From NCBI GenBank assembly GCA_964388235.1, contig CAYLXN010000003.1, positions 1 through 61,917 on the forward strand: 61,917 nt of DNA. Reading direction: 5' to 3'. The DNA is from CAYLXN01 sp964388235 (GTDB lineage: Bacteria > Patescibacteriota > Saccharimonadia > Saccharimonadales > Saccharimonadaceae). Positions 32,745 to 41,599 of this stretch are shown here, piece after piece. The position numbers and the translations under genes are program-made. Within the stretch, counting starts at the first letter, position 1. The number at the start of each line of letters is the position of its first letter. The notes under the pieces were generated by a model, which saw nothing but the letters and a program-made list of their open reading frames with translations, was not told the origin of the DNA and made no database searches.

Positions 32745-34802
32745 GTGAGTTGGTTAGCGAACGATTCAGTTGGCGAAATTAAAGGCGTCGGCGAAGTTTC
32801 TTTTGATAAACTTCAAGCGGCTGGTTTGAAAACTAAACTGGATTTGATTAATTATCTGCCGCGCGATTATCAGTCGATTAATTTCATTGACAATTTGGCT
32901 AATATTCAACCAGGGCAAGTGACGTTTGTGGCTGAGGCGGAAAACATCAACTTGCGGCGGACCAATCGAGCTTTGACGATTCTGCAAGCTGATTTGATCG
33001 ATCAAAACGGCGATAAGGTGCAGGCGATTTGGTTTAATCAACCTTATCGCAAAAATCAATTACGCAAGGGAAAATTCTACTTTTCAGGCTTGTTTGAGTT
33101 TGCCCGTGGTCGTTATCAATTGACTAATCCAAGCGTTAATGAAGTTCGTAGTGCTAGCAAACAGTTGGCGGCGGATCGAATTCAGCCGATTTATCCATCG
33201 ACTCGTGGCTTGAAATCAAGTTTTTTTGAGAAAATTATCAAGAATTTATCAGGGGAAGTCATGTTGCTGGATGAGAGTTTGCCGGCAGTGGTAGTTGACG
33301 AGTTGAAACTACCCGAACGGAGCGATGCTTATTACCAATTGCATTTTCCGACTAGTCAAGATTTGCTAGAGCAAGCTAAGCGGCGGCATCAGATTGAGAA
33401 TTATTTCGTGGCGGAGCTGGCGAGCTATATTAATGGCGAAGAATATCGTCAATTAACGGCCAAGCCAGTTAAAATTGACATTGAGCTGATTAAAACAGCC
33501 ACTAGTAAATTACCATTTAAGCTGACTGATGATCAGCGGAAAGTTGTTTGGGCGCTGCTGCAGGATTTGGCGACTGAATCACCGATGAACCGTCTGATTC
33601 AGGGCGACGTCGGTTCAGGTAAAACTGTGGTTGCGATGCTGGCGGCGCTGGCGGTAGCGCGGGCTGGAGGTCAGATAGCAATTTTGGCGCCGACTGAGAT
33701 TTTGGCCAAGCAGCATTTGCTTAATTTTAAACAATTTTTGGATCAATTTGAGATTAAAACTGGACTTCTGGTCGGCTCACTCAAACCAAAAGCCAAGGCT
33801 GAATTACAGCAGCAGGTGGCGGCGGGCAAAATTCAGGTAGTGGTTGGCACTCACGCCTTGATTCAAGATAAGTTGGAATTTGCTGATTTGCAACTGGCGG
33901 TGATTGATGAGCAGCATCGATTTGGGGTTGATCAGCGCCAAAAACTACTAAACAAAGCTGGCGAGAACCTAATGCCGCACCTATTGTCAATGACGGCGAC
34001 GCCAATTCCGCGGTCGTTGGCGCTGGTTTTGAAACATGAAATGAAAATTAGTTCAATTCGGCAAAAGCCGGCTGGTCGACAGCCAATTACAACTGAAATT
34101 ATCAATCAAAACAAGCGAGATTTGGTTTATGAACAGGTGGCGACTCGGCTGAAGCAAGGCGAGCAGGCTTATGTAATTTGTGGGCTAATTGACGAAACGG
34201 AAGAGACCGAACGTCAGAGTGTGGAGGTAGTTTTTGAGCGAGTGAAGACTAAAGACCTGGCTGGCTTTAAAATTGCGATGCTGCACGGCAAAATGCCAGC
34301 TGATCAAAAAGAACAAGTTATGGCCGATTTTAAAGCCAAAAAATATGATGTTTTGGTCAGCACTACGGTGATTGAAGTTGGTGTCGATGTGCCGAACGCG
34401 ACAGTGATGGTGATTGAGGATGCCAAATATTATGGCTTGAGTCAGTTGCATCAGCTACGCGGTCGAATTGGGCGCGGTAGCCAGCCGAGTTGGTGTTGGT
34501 TGCTAGTTGATGATGATGCGGTCACCGAGCGATTGAAGGCGATTGAGCGCTCGAACGACGGTTTTTATCTGGCGGAGATGGATTTAAAGCTGCGCGGTAT
34601 GGGTGATTTGTATGGTCGAGCCCAGCATGGTTGGTTCAGTTTGCAGGCTAACTTGGCGGCGCTAGAGCAAGCGGAAGTGGGATTGCAAGCCTACATTAAG
34701 GATTTGCAATCAAAAAACGTTGAATTATCGCAAGACATTAAACAATATCCTGACTTAGCGCAAGCGGTGGCTGAGTTTGACCAATTAACTATGTTAAACT
34801 AA
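32745..34802 (+). CDS. recG: ATP-dependent DNA helicase RecG
   Basis: A 685-aa fork-regression helicase. N-terminal wedge (OB) domain about 60-150, then SF2 motor: GDVGSGKTVVAM (motif I), AVIDEQHRFGVDQR (motif II with DEQH), SMTATPIPRS (III), TTVIEVGVDVPNA and QLRGRIGRG (V-VI). Start is GTG at 32745 immediately after the pgm stop, with no spacer, pointing to coupled translation. Confidence 0.96.
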   Translation: MSWLANDSVGEIKGVGEVSFDKLQAAGLKTKLDLINYLPRDYQSINFIDNLANIQPGQVTFVAEAENINLRRTNRALTILQADLIDQNGDKVQAIWFNQPYRKNQLRKGKFYFSGLFEFARGRYQLTNPSVNEVRSASKQLAADRIQPIYPSTRGLKSSFFEKIIKNLSGEVMLLDESLPAVVVDELKLPERSDAYYQLHFPTSQDLLEQAKRRHQIENYFVAELASYINGEEYRQLTAKPVKIDIELIKTATSKLPFKLTDDQRKVVWALLQDLATESPMNRLIQGDVGSGKTVVAMLAALAVARAGGQIAILAPTEILAKQHLLNFKQFLDQFEIKTGLLVGSLKPKAKAELQQQVAAGKIQVVVGTHALIQDKLEFADLQLAVIDEQHRFGVDQRQKLLNKAGENLMPHLLSMTATPIPRSLALVLKHEMKISSIRQKPAGRQPITTEIINQNKRDLVYEQVATRLKQGEQAYVICGLIDETEETERQSVEVVFERVKTKDLAGFKIAMLHGKMPADQKEQVMADFKAKKYDVLVSTTVIEVGVDVPNATVMVIEDAKYYGLSQLHQLRGRIGRGSQPSWCWLLVDDDAVTERLKAIERSNDGFYLAEMDLKLRGMGDLYGRAQHGWFSLQANLAALEQAEVGLQAYIKDLQSKNVELSQDIKQYPDLAQAVAEFDQLTMLN

Positions 34803-34806
34803 GGCT

Positions 34807-35340
34807 ATGAGAATAATAGCAGGTCAGTTTGGCGGGCGTAATATCGAGACGCCCAAAGGCTTCAAGACTCATCCGATGAGTGAGCGGGCACGGACAGCGA
34901 TTTTCAATAAACTGAGCTTTCGCCTACCAGGGGCGAGAGTGGCGGATTTGTTTGCTGGCTCAGGGACGATCGGGATTGAGGCTTTGAGTCGAGGAGCTAG
35001 TGAAAGTGTTTTTGTCGATAATGATTATCAAGCGGCGCAAGTCATCAAGCGAAATTTGGCGGCGTTGGGGCTTGAACAGCAATCGTCGGTCCGCAGAATG
35101 CCAGTTGCTACCTGGGCAGATAACTATCAGAGTGAAAAATTTGACTTAATTTTTGCCGATCCGCCGTACAACAATTTACAATTGTCAAGCGTGGAGCGGG
35201 CGGCTAGCCATCTGGCCGTGGATGGAATGTTGATTTTATCGACTCCTGAAATTCAAGATTTGCCTGAGTTTGATGGCTTAAAAATGATTGATCAGCGAAC
35301 TTACGCCCAGGCGAAGATTAGCTTCTTTGTTTTGAAATAA
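34807..35340 (+). CDS. rsmD: 16S rRNA (guanine966-N2)-methyltransferase
   Basis: A 177-aa SAM-dependent methyltransferase. Opening MRIIAGQFGGR and PMSERARTAIFNKL are characteristic of RsmD; SAM loop DLFAGSGTIGIEALSRG; catalytic motif IFADPPYNN. It starts 4 bp after recG. Modifies helix 31 of 16S rRNA. Last gene of the tyrS-pgm-recG-rsmD group. Confidence 0.94.
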   Translation: MRIIAGQFGGRNIETPKGFKTHPMSERARTAIFNKLSFRLPGARVADLFAGSGTIGIEALSRGASESVFVDNDYQAAQVIKRNLAALGLEQQSSVRRMPVATWADNYQSEKFDLIFADPPYNNLQLSSVERAASHLAVDGMLILSTPEIQDLPEFDGLKMIDQRTYAQAKISFFVLK

Positions 35341-35356
35341 ATAGCAAGCCCCTATG

Positions 35357-35385
35357 TTGATTTTTAATATATTTTATGGTATAAT
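35357..35385 (+). promoter_or_regulatory. Promoter of orphan membrane gene E
   Basis: TTGATT, 17-bp spacer, extended -10 TGG-TATAAT; start near 35392, leader about 87 nt. Confidence 0.8.
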
Positions 35386-35392
35386 GTAGGTA

Positions 35393-35464
35393 TTACTGTT
35401 TTTAAAAAGACAGTAAAGTAAATTACCGTGGAGGATAACCTCCTTAAAAATATAATGCGGTGAT
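35393..35464 (+). promoter_or_regulatory. Structured leader of gene E, copy 1 of the twin RNA motif
   Basis: Hairpin 1: TTACTGT/ACAGTAA (35393-35416). Motif: P1 ATTACCG (35422-35428) with CGGTGAT (35458-35464); inside it P2 GGAGG-ATAA-CCTCC (35430-35443) and the joining strand TTAAA..TATAATG. P1 ends 3 nt before AGGAGG. The same layout recurs before gene F. CCTCC could also pair with the ribosome site, an alternative fold that would block translation. Confidence 0.7.
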
Positions 35465-35478
35465 TACAGGAGGGGAAG

Positions 35479-35739
35479 ATGAAAAATTTAGTTGATTATA
35501 TTTCCTTAACGATTTTAATTGTTTTAGCTGCTTTAGGACTTAAAAACATGCTATCTTCTATCGTTTTTATGGGAATAGCGGCAGCAGAGAAGGTGAAAGG
35601 CGGAGAGAAGAAAAATAGGGAGGTGTATTTCTATTATATAATCACTTTCTTGATGATTATAGTGGTGGTTGTTTTGATAGCCAATGGGGTCTTGAACATA
35701 AAAGAGGCAATTCAAAACAACAAAATGTTCTACGACTAA
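35479..35739 (+). CDS. Small two-helix membrane protein E
   Basis: An 86-aa protein with transmembrane helices at about 8-30 and 50-72, joined by a basic loop (EKVKGGEKKNREV). No recognisable family. Strong ribosome site AGGAGGGG. Single-gene unit with its own promoter, structured leader and terminator. Arg is AGG and Ile often ATA, unlike the neighbouring core genes, which suggests acquisition. Confidence 0.7.
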   Translation: MKNLVDYISLTILIVLAALGLKNMLSSIVFMGIAAAEKVKGGEKKNREVYFYYIITFLMIIVVVVLIANGVLNIKEAIQNNKMFYD

Positions 35740-35768
35740 ATTTCGTCGTAGAAAGTACATATTATTAA

Positions 35769-35802
35769 AACTCGAGAGGTTTTGTCTCGGGTTTTTGTTT
35801 TT
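35769..35802 (+). terminator. Terminator of gene E
   Basis: ACTCGAGA/TCTCGGGT stem (one G-U), loop GGTTTTG, then TTTTGTTTTTT. Confidence 0.8.
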
Positions 35803-35819
35803 TAAAAAACGCCTTATGA

Positions 35820-35848
35820 TTGACTGTAGGCTAGATTAATGGTATAAT
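35820..35848 (+). promoter_or_regulatory. Promoter of orphan membrane gene F
   Basis: TTGACT, 17-bp spacer, extended -10 TGG-TATAAT; start near 35855, leader about 135 nt. Confidence 0.85.
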
Positions 35849-35869
35849 ATAAGTATCGCTTCGTAGTTT

Positions 35870-35973
35870 ACGTTGAGGATGTTGAGTTGCAATATTTTCA
35901 ACGTTGCCTATGAGCTTTTGAAAACATGTGACAATCAATGCGGGGACAACCCCTTAAACTATATGGCATTGAT
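35870..35973 (+). promoter_or_regulatory. Structured leader of gene F, copy 2 of the twin RNA motif
   Basis: Hairpin 1: ACGTTGA/TCAACGT (35870-35904). Motif: P1 ATCAATGC (35934-35941) with GCATTGAT (35966-35973), perfect 8 bp; P2 GGGG-ACAA-CCCC (35942-35953); joining strand TTAAACTATATG. P1 ends 3 nt before AGGAGG. P1 differs completely in sequence from copy 1 yet still pairs, and P2 covaries, so the fold is under selection. Confidence 0.75.
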
Positions 35974-35989
35974 TTGAGGAGGATTTTCA

Positions 35990-36268
35990 ATGAACGTTTC
36001 GGTGATTACTATAAGAATAACAGATGGAATAATGATGCTCATGATAGTAATATCTATAGTGTCTATCTTCCGCTCGATCGCTAAAGACAAAGGTAAGAAG
36101 GTCCAAAATAGATGGTATGGTCTCGCCTTTCTTTTCTCTATTATTTATATTATATTTATTATTAGGTATGGCTGTTATTTTAGTGAAGACGAGGTGTCGT
36201 TTAAGATTGTAATGTCTGTATTTTTGTCTATATTCTCTGCTTCAGTTTGGGCGGGAATGTGTCTGTGA
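35990..36268 (+). CDS. Small three-helix membrane protein F
   Basis: A 92-aa hydrophobic protein with helices at about 10-28, 42-60 and 70-90 and a basic loop AKDKGKKVQNR after the first. The spacing of helix, basic loop and helix resembles protein E, so the two may be distant paralogs, though identity is low. Ribosome site GAGGAGG. Own promoter, leader and terminator. AGA codons and ATA are frequent. Confidence 0.7.
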   Translation: MNVSVITIRITDGIMMLMIVISIVSIFRSIAKDKGKKVQNRWYGLAFLFSIIYIIFIIRYGCYFSEDEVSFKIVMSVFLSIFSASVWAGMCL

Positions 36269-36278
36269 AAGGTTATGA

Positions 36279-36310
36279 AAGTCCGAGTTTTTACTCGGAC
36301 TTTTCTTTTT
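36279..36310. terminator. Terminator of gene F, perhaps also used by tig
   Basis: Perfect 10-bp stem AAGTCCGAGT/ACTCGGACTT, loop TTTT, then TTCTTTTT; the opposite strand has a weaker T-tract facing tig. Confidence 0.9.
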
Positions 36311-36316
36311 AGTTAA

Positions 36317-37597
36317 TTATTGATTGATTTTTACTAGTTGGTCGATAGTGCGTTCGGTCAAGATGTTATTTCTTAGGTCGCGGGCGACATTTGGACTAGC
36401 TAATTGCTTCAGTGCTTCGGGGCTGTTGGCGTATTGCTGCTTGATTTCGCCCAAGCGAGCTTCAACGTCTTGTGGTGTGACCTCGATTTCAAAAATCTTC
36501 GATAATTCCGCCAAAGCCAAGCCTGATTTAACTCGGTCGATAGCGGCTGGCTCGACATCGTCCTTTAGCCACTGATCTTCAGTTTTGTCGATCGAACCGA
36601 GATAGTTTTCTAGAGTCAAGCCTTGGTAGGCGAGGTTTTGATTCATATCACGTTTGATCGCTTCAATCTGATCTTGCTTTAAGACTTCTGGAATCTCGGT
36701 TTTAGCGCCTTTAGCTAGTTCAATTACCAAATCATCACGGTATTTTTGTTGGTTGAATTCTTGTTTTTGGACTAACAGATTCTTTTTGATGTCAGCTTTT
36801 AGATCATCCAAAGTCTTAAAATCGCCAGTTTTTTGGGCTAATTTATCGTCAATTTCTGGCAGGATTAATTGCTTGACTTGCTTCAAAGTGGTAGTGAAAA
36901 CAGCTGGTTTGCCTTTGAGGTCCTTGGCGTGGTAGTCTTTAGGAAAATCGACCTTGACATCAAACTTGTCACCAGCTTTGTGATTGACAATCTGATCTTC
37001 GAAGCCTGGAATGAACTGACCTGAACCGAGCTCGAGAGTGTAATCTTTTGCCTCGCCACCCTGAAATGGCTTATCGTCAACATAACCAGTAAAATCAATC
37101 ACCACCTGATCGCCAAGCTTGGCTGGCTGATCAGAATCTTTGGTTTCGGCGTAGCCTTTTTGGATTTTATCAAGAGTCTCGTCGACTTCCTTGTCGGTGA
37201 CTTTGGCAGTTTCAAGTTTAGCCTTTAGTTTCTTGTAGTCAGGCAGTTTGATTGGTGGGACAATTTCAAAAGTGGCTGTATAATCCAGCTTTTCACCAGG
37301 TACGAATTGAGTTAAGCTGACTTCTGGTCGGTCTAGCGGTTGAATCTTCTGGTCCTCAAAAGCTTTGATGATTGTCGTATTAATTGCATCATCGAGAACT
37401 TGTTCATTGAGTAGATTTGGGTCAAGTTCTTTTTTGATCACTTGCAGCGGCGCTTTGCCAGGTCGAAAACCTTTGGTTTTGACTTTTGGGGCGAGCTTTT
37501 TTAAAGCGTTAGTTTCATATTGATTTAATTCTGTTTTGTCAAGACTAATCTTGAACTCGACCTTGCTGGCCGATAATTGGTTTGTCTCTAATTTCAT
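36317..37597 (-). CDS. tig: Trigger factor
   Basis: A 426-aa ribosome-associated chaperone with peptidyl-prolyl isomerase activity. N-terminal ribosome-binding domain (VKTKGFRPGKAPLQVI, the usual GFRxGxxP loop), FKBP-type domain about 155-240 (GDQVVIDFTGYVDDKPF, GQFIPGFEDQ), helical C-terminal cradle. A -10 (TGC-TATAAT) ends 6 nt before the ATG, so translation is probably leaderless. Stand-alone unit. Confidence 0.96.
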   Translation of the reverse strand: MKLETNQLSASKVEFKISLDKTELNQYETNALKKLAPKVKTKGFRPGKAPLQVIKKELDPNLLNEQVLDDAINTTIIKAFEDQKIQPLDRPEVSLTQFVPGEKLDYTATFEIVPPIKLPDYKKLKAKLETAKVTDKEVDETLDKIQKGYAETKDSDQPAKLGDQVVIDFTGYVDDKPFQGGEAKDYTLELGSGQFIPGFEDQIVNHKAGDKFDVKVDFPKDYHAKDLKGKPAVFTTTLKQVKQLILPEIDDKLAQKTGDFKTLDDLKADIKKNLLVQKQEFNQQKYRDDLVIELAKGAKTEIPEVLKQDQIEAIKRDMNQNLAYQGLTLENYLGSIDKTEDQWLKDDVEPAAIDRVKSGLALAELSKIFEIEVTPQDVEARLGEIKQQYANSPEALKQLASPNVARDLRNNILTERTIDQLVKINQ

Positions 37598-37603
37598 AAC
37601 TTA

Positions 37604-37609
37604 ATTATA
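37604..37609 (-). promoter_or_regulatory. -10 box of tig, leaderless type
   Basis: Extended -10 TGC-TATAAT on the minus strand, 6 nt from the ATG; TTAATT sits 17 bp further upstream. Confidence 0.65.
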
Positions 37610-37634
37610 GCAGATGATGGGCGATCAATTAAGC

Positions 37635-38924
37635 TTAGCGGTTTAATTGGTCGATTAGCTCGGTGATACCGAGCTGCTGTTCGCTGCCAGTTGATAGATT
37701 TTTGAGACTGAAAAGTTGCTGCTTGAGCTCGTCTTGGCCGACAAAAATTACCTGATTGATTTGTTTTTTAGAGATAGTAGCTAATCGCTTACCTAATTTT
37801 CTGTCAAAATTACTGTCGACGTCGATGTTGATCTGAGCTTGGCGGAGGGTGTTAGCTAGCTTGATGGCTTCGATGGTGGCTGGCTGGTCAAGGACGATGA
37901 TCGCAGCTTGGGTAGCGATGGTTAATTTGGGGATTAGATTGTGGATGGTTAGAAATTCTAGCAGCGTGCTCATGCCTGGAGCCACGCCGACGGCGGAGAT
38001 ATTTTGCTTGCCGAATAAACCGACGAGGCCGTCATAGCGCCCACCGCCGAACAATGAGCGGTTGTTGCTTGGGTCAGTGTCGTAAATTTCGAAAACCGTG
38101 CCAGTGTAATAATCTAGGCCGCGCATCAAAGTCAGGTCGAAAATGTAGTTGGTGATGTTTAATTGGGCTAGTTGGTTGATTAATTCTTGGAGATTTTTGG
38201 CTGCTGGAGACTTAGTGATTGCTTCTGGCAGATCACTTAAGCCTGTAGTGGCCGCTAATTGGTTGATTTTAGCTATGGTCTGCTGGTCAGTGATAAAAGA
38301 AGTTAGTTGGGTTTGAAAATCGTTTGGTGATATTTTTGATCTGCGATCAAAAAGTTTAGCTAGTGAATAGCTTTGGCTGTCGTTGAGCTGAAGATAATCT
38401 TGAAAAATGAAATCAATCAGTCGACGGTCGTTGATGTGGATCGAAAACATTGATTGGTCAGCGCCAAAATTCAGCAGAATTTGATGAGACAGATTAATAA
38501 TTTCTAGCTCGGCAAATGACGAATCATTACCGAAACAATCAACATTTAGCTGCCAAAATTCACGCTCGCGGCCTTTCTGGGGGCGTTCGTAGCGCATGAA
38601 ATTAGCAATTGAATACAGCTTAGCCGGGAAAGTCAAATCAGCCTGCCCTCGAGCGACTAAGCGACTAACGCTGGGCGTCATCTCGGGGCGAATGGCCACT
38701 TCACGCCCACCACGATCGACAAAAGTGTAAGTTTGCTGACTGGCAAGCTCTTCACCTGACTTAGCTTTGTAAAGATCGAGCGGCTCCAGCAGCGGTGTGG
38801 CGTACTCTTCGTAGCCAAATTGGCGGCTGGTTTGGTGCCAAATATTGGTTATGTAATTAAAAAGTCGCTTATCTTGCGGGAAAAAGTCACGACTGCCTTT
38901 GTAGGGGTTGGTTGATAATTTCAT
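37635..38924 (-). CDS. hisS: Histidyl-tRNA synthetase
   Basis: A 429-aa class II synthetase. Motif 1 region KGSRDFFPQD, motif 2 with FMRYERPQKGREREFWQLNVDCFG, the His-binding LMRGLDYYTGTVFEI and motif 3 GGGRYDGLVGLFG, then an anticodon-binding domain from about 330. Start overlaps the small membrane protein gene by 4 bp (ATGA), so it is the last gene of a four-gene operon. Confidence 0.97.
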   Translation of the reverse strand: MKLSTNPYKGSRDFFPQDKRLFNYITNIWHQTSRQFGYEEYATPLLEPLDLYKAKSGEELASQQTYTFVDRGGREVAIRPEMTPSVSRLVARGQADLTFPAKLYSIANFMRYERPQKGREREFWQLNVDCFGNDSSFAELEIINLSHQILLNFGADQSMFSIHINDRRLIDFIFQDYLQLNDSQSYSLAKLFDRRSKISPNDFQTQLTSFITDQQTIAKINQLAATTGLSDLPEAITKSPAAKNLQELINQLAQLNITNYIFDLTLMRGLDYYTGTVFEIYDTDPSNNRSLFGGGRYDGLVGLFGKQNISAVGVAPGMSTLLEFLTIHNLIPKLTIATQAAIIVLDQPATIEAIKLANTLRQAQINIDVDSNFDRKLGKRLATISKKQINQVIFVGQDELKQQLFSLKNLSTGSEQQLGITELIDQLNR

Positions 38925-39178
38925 TTTTGCTCCTTTTTAGTTTGGGAAATAATTTCTGAGTGCGATGGGGGTGTTTTGGGCGGGTTTTTCTCGCGTAATC
39001 GGTTGCTGATGACGAGTATCAGGGTGATTACGAATAAGATGATCACGATTGGCAAAAAACGGTTGATTTGACGATGATTAATTGCTAAAAGCAAGCAAGA
39101 TGCGATCAGCAGCAAACTGCTGGTCAGGGCAGCAATTCGCAAGCGGCTCCAATTTGGCTGAGTTTGGTTGGTTGACAT
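38921..39178 (-). CDS. Small two-helix membrane protein
   Basis: An 85-aa protein with hydrophobic helices at about 13-30 and 38-58 and a hydrophilic, proline- and lysine-rich tail. Unknown function. It is translationally coupled to hisS by a 4-bp overlap and follows the TrmH-type gene after 18 bp, so it is a real member of this operon. Confidence 0.65.
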   Translation of the reverse strand: MSTNQTQPNWSRLRIAALTSSLLLIASCLLLAINHRQINRFLPIVIILFVITLILVISNRLREKNPPKTPPSHSEIISQTKKEQK

Positions 39179-39196
39179 AATTATAAGCTGATTATA

Positions 39197-39820
39197 CTAC
39201 AAATTGAGGTGGTTTTGAACTAGCCACTGATACATAGCGATGCCAGAAGCTACACCGACGTTGACCGAGCGGGTCGAGCCGAGCTGTTCGATTTGGACCA
39301 TTGCTTGTGATTTTTGGATTAATTCATCGGAAATTCCTTGACTTTCGCTACCGAAAATTAGGATTGACTTTGGTGGTAGTTTGGTGGCGCTGAGATTGAC
39401 GGCTCCTGGTTGATTATCAATCGCAATTAACTGATAATCTGGCTCAATTTTCGCTAAAAAATCATCGGTGGTTGGGCAATGGATGACTTCGAGATAGCGA
39501 TTGGTTACCATGGCGCCACGCTTGTTCCATTGTCGGCGACCAATGATATAAACCCGCCGAACGTTGAAAGCGTTGGCGTTGCGAACCACGGTGCCGATGT
39601 TAAAATCATGATCAAGGTTTTCAATGGCGATTTCAAGCGACGTGCGGCTAGTGTTCAGGTCGTCGATGATTGCTTGGTTGGTCCAGTAACGATATTTGTC
39701 GATCACATTTCGGCGGTCACCGTGTGCAAGTAATTCTTGGTCGTAGTGACTGTCGGTTGGCCAGGGCTTGGGGTGCGGACCAACTCCGTGGTTAGCGGAA
39801 GAATTTGGCGGTGTAGTCAT
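39197..39820 (-). CDS. TrmH/SpoU-family RNA methyltransferase
   Basis: A 207-aa SPOUT (trefoil-knot) 2'-O-ribose methyltransferase. Motif 1 LDHDFNIGTVVRNANAF, motif 2 ILIFGSESQGIS, motif 3 RSVNVGVASGIAMY. Whether tRNA or rRNA is modified cannot be told. The start overlaps the end of the FAD oxidase gene by 29 bp. Confidence 0.9.
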   Translation of the reverse strand: MTTPPNSSANHGVGPHPKPWPTDSHYDQELLAHGDRRNVIDKYRYWTNQAIIDDLNTSRTSLEIAIENLDHDFNIGTVVRNANAFNVRRVYIIGRRQWNKRGAMVTNRYLEVIHCPTTDDFLAKIEPDYQLIAIDNQPGAVNLSATKLPPKSILIFGSESQGISDELIQKSQAMVQIEQLGSTRSVNVGVASGIAMYQWLVQNHLNL

Positions 39821-41408
39821 TGGCTGTTTGGGCGATAATGGTTCTTAAATCGGTTTGTTGTTTGACGCCAGCGTTCAGGGTTTCGAACGGATCGAAAATT
39901 TGTCTAATTTTGGCGTATAATCCGAGAATTTGAGAGTCGATATGTTGATAAGCGAAACAAGTTTTTAGGCGGCCTTCTGTGCCGCTGGCACAAAGAATAC
40001 CACCTAGCTGGTGAACAATTTTGGTCGTGCGATCGATTAATTTGAATAAACGCTGCTTGTCACTAACTTGTGCTAGATCGAGGCTAACTTTGATGTTGTA
40101 GAATTCAGTGGTGGCTGAGCCATAAATTGCTAAGTTAAAATTCAACTGTTGGCCTAATTCTTGTAGGCATTTTTTGAATTCTTTCAGCCTAACAACTGGG
40201 ATTTTGATGCCGTCTAGGATCGGTATGTTTTGTGATCGGCCAGCTGTGGCGAAGAAAGTGGTGGCTTGCTCAATGGCTTGTAGGCTGTGATAATTTTGAT
40301 CGTCAGAAATAATCACCGCGCCATTGTATTTTTGGCTGATTTGGGAAATTTTCTTGAAAAAGCGGTTGAGTTTGCGGTTTTTGTCGGCGTTGTAGTTCAT
40401 GACGATAAACAATTCGGGTGTGGCCTCGAGTTGTTGCTTGGCAATATCCATAAAGCCAAACTTTTTGCCAGCCGTCAGGGCTTCTTTGATGGCGTTGATT
40501 TCGTATAATTCAACCGAAATTGGCTTGAGAGAAATTAGGTTTTCGATAGCATCGAGAGCATCGTCGATTTTCGAAAAAGCGACTACGGCTTTTGATTGAT
40601 GGAGTGGATAGGTGTCGACTTTCATAATTGCTTCGCTGACAATACCCAGAGTTCCTGCTGAACCAATAAACAGCGGTGTCAGGTCGAAGCCGTGGCTGGT
40701 TTTGACTCGAGAAATAGACGAATAGCCAAGATTGTCAACCTGAGTATCGTCGATAGAATTAATCAGAGCGGCATTGTCTTCGAGTAGACCGTCGAGTCGG
40801 CGATAAATTTCACCCTCGAAGTCGGGTTGACCGATTTTTTTGTTTAATTCGCGCTTGTTTAAGGGGCGAGTGTTGATTTTATCGCCGTTTGCCAGGACTA
40901 CTTCTAGCTCCTGAACGCTGTTGGTCGGTTTGCTAGCTGTGAAATTGTACAGCGCACTCAAGCCACCACCAATTGCGCCGCCGATGGTGTGGTAGTCGAA
41001 CTTGTCTTCTAAATTGAGCGTCAATCCATGGGAATTGACTATATTTTCGAGCGTGTTTAATCTCATGCCAGATTGGACATGAACTAGGCCTTTGGTCGAG
41101 CTAATATCGATGATGTTATTGAGGTGTTGACTTAGGTCGATGATCAAGCCATTGCCGATTGCTCCGCCAGTTTTGTCGAGTCCATTGCCTCGGGCAGTCA
41201 AGCTAATGGCGGCCGAAGGAGTCTTTTCGGCAAGCTGGTAGCTTAAGCGGGCGGTCTTGCGAATATCAGCGGTTTCTCTTGGTAAAACAACAGCTCGAGG
41301 CACGATTTGCATCGGGCTACTGTCTTGAGCGTATTTTTTGCGAATTTTGGCTGAAGTTAAAACTTCACCCGATAAATTTGTATTGAGATACTTACTAATC
41401 TTGTCCAT
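39792..41408 (-). CDS. FAD-linked oxidase (GlcD / D-lactate dehydrogenase-like)
   Basis: A 538-aa flavoprotein of the vanillyl-alcohol oxidase/GlcD superfamily. The FAD-binding part shows TARGNGLDKTGGAIGNG and TIGGAIGGGLSALYNF; the C-terminal cap ends in the family's typical FDPFETLNAGVK. Likely substrate is a 2-hydroxy acid such as D-lactate or glycolate. No iron-sulfur subunit is encoded beside it, so the electron acceptor is unknown. First gene of the hisS operon, preceded by GGGAAA and an extended -10 TGC-TAAAAT. Confidence 0.87.
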   Translation of the reverse strand: MDKISKYLNTNLSGEVLTSAKIRKKYAQDSSPMQIVPRAVVLPRETADIRKTARLSYQLAEKTPSAAISLTARGNGLDKTGGAIGNGLIIDLSQHLNNIIDISSTKGLVHVQSGMRLNTLENIVNSHGLTLNLEDKFDYHTIGGAIGGGLSALYNFTASKPTNSVQELEVVLANGDKINTRPLNKRELNKKIGQPDFEGEIYRRLDGLLEDNAALINSIDDTQVDNLGYSSISRVKTSHGFDLTPLFIGSAGTLGIVSEAIMKVDTYPLHQSKAVVAFSKIDDALDAIENLISLKPISVELYEINAIKEALTAGKKFGFMDIAKQQLEATPELFIVMNYNADKNRKLNRFFKKISQISQKYNGAVIISDDQNYHSLQAIEQATTFFATAGRSQNIPILDGIKIPVVRLKEFKKCLQELGQQLNFNLAIYGSATTEFYNIKVSLDLAQVSDKQRLFKLIDRTTKIVHQLGGILCASGTEGRLKTCFAYQHIDSQILGLYAKIRQIFDPFETLNAGVKQQTDLRTIIAQTANDYTAKFFR

Positions 41409-41491
41409 TAATTTCCCTGATGTCGATTAATCTTAAGCTTTAACATGATCTTATTTTAGCACAATTGGCTGGATTATAAAACAACTAGCTA

Positions 41492-41520
41492 TTGACTAAA
41501 ATTATGTTTTATATTATGAT
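41492..41520 (+). promoter_or_regulatory. Promoter of orphan gene G
   Basis: TTGACT, 17-bp spacer, TATGAT; start near 41527, leader about 188 nt. Confidence 0.75.
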
Positions 41521-41599
41521 AGGTGAAAATTTGAGCAGGCAATGCCTAATCAAAGGCGTAGTCTAAGAATAGCTCTTTGCGGTGATTTTGTTCTGACGA

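Noticed and set aside
35341..36310. Integron-like cassettes with attC sites
   Set aside because: The inverted repeats are leader helices and terminators; no attC core sites or integrase gene are visible.
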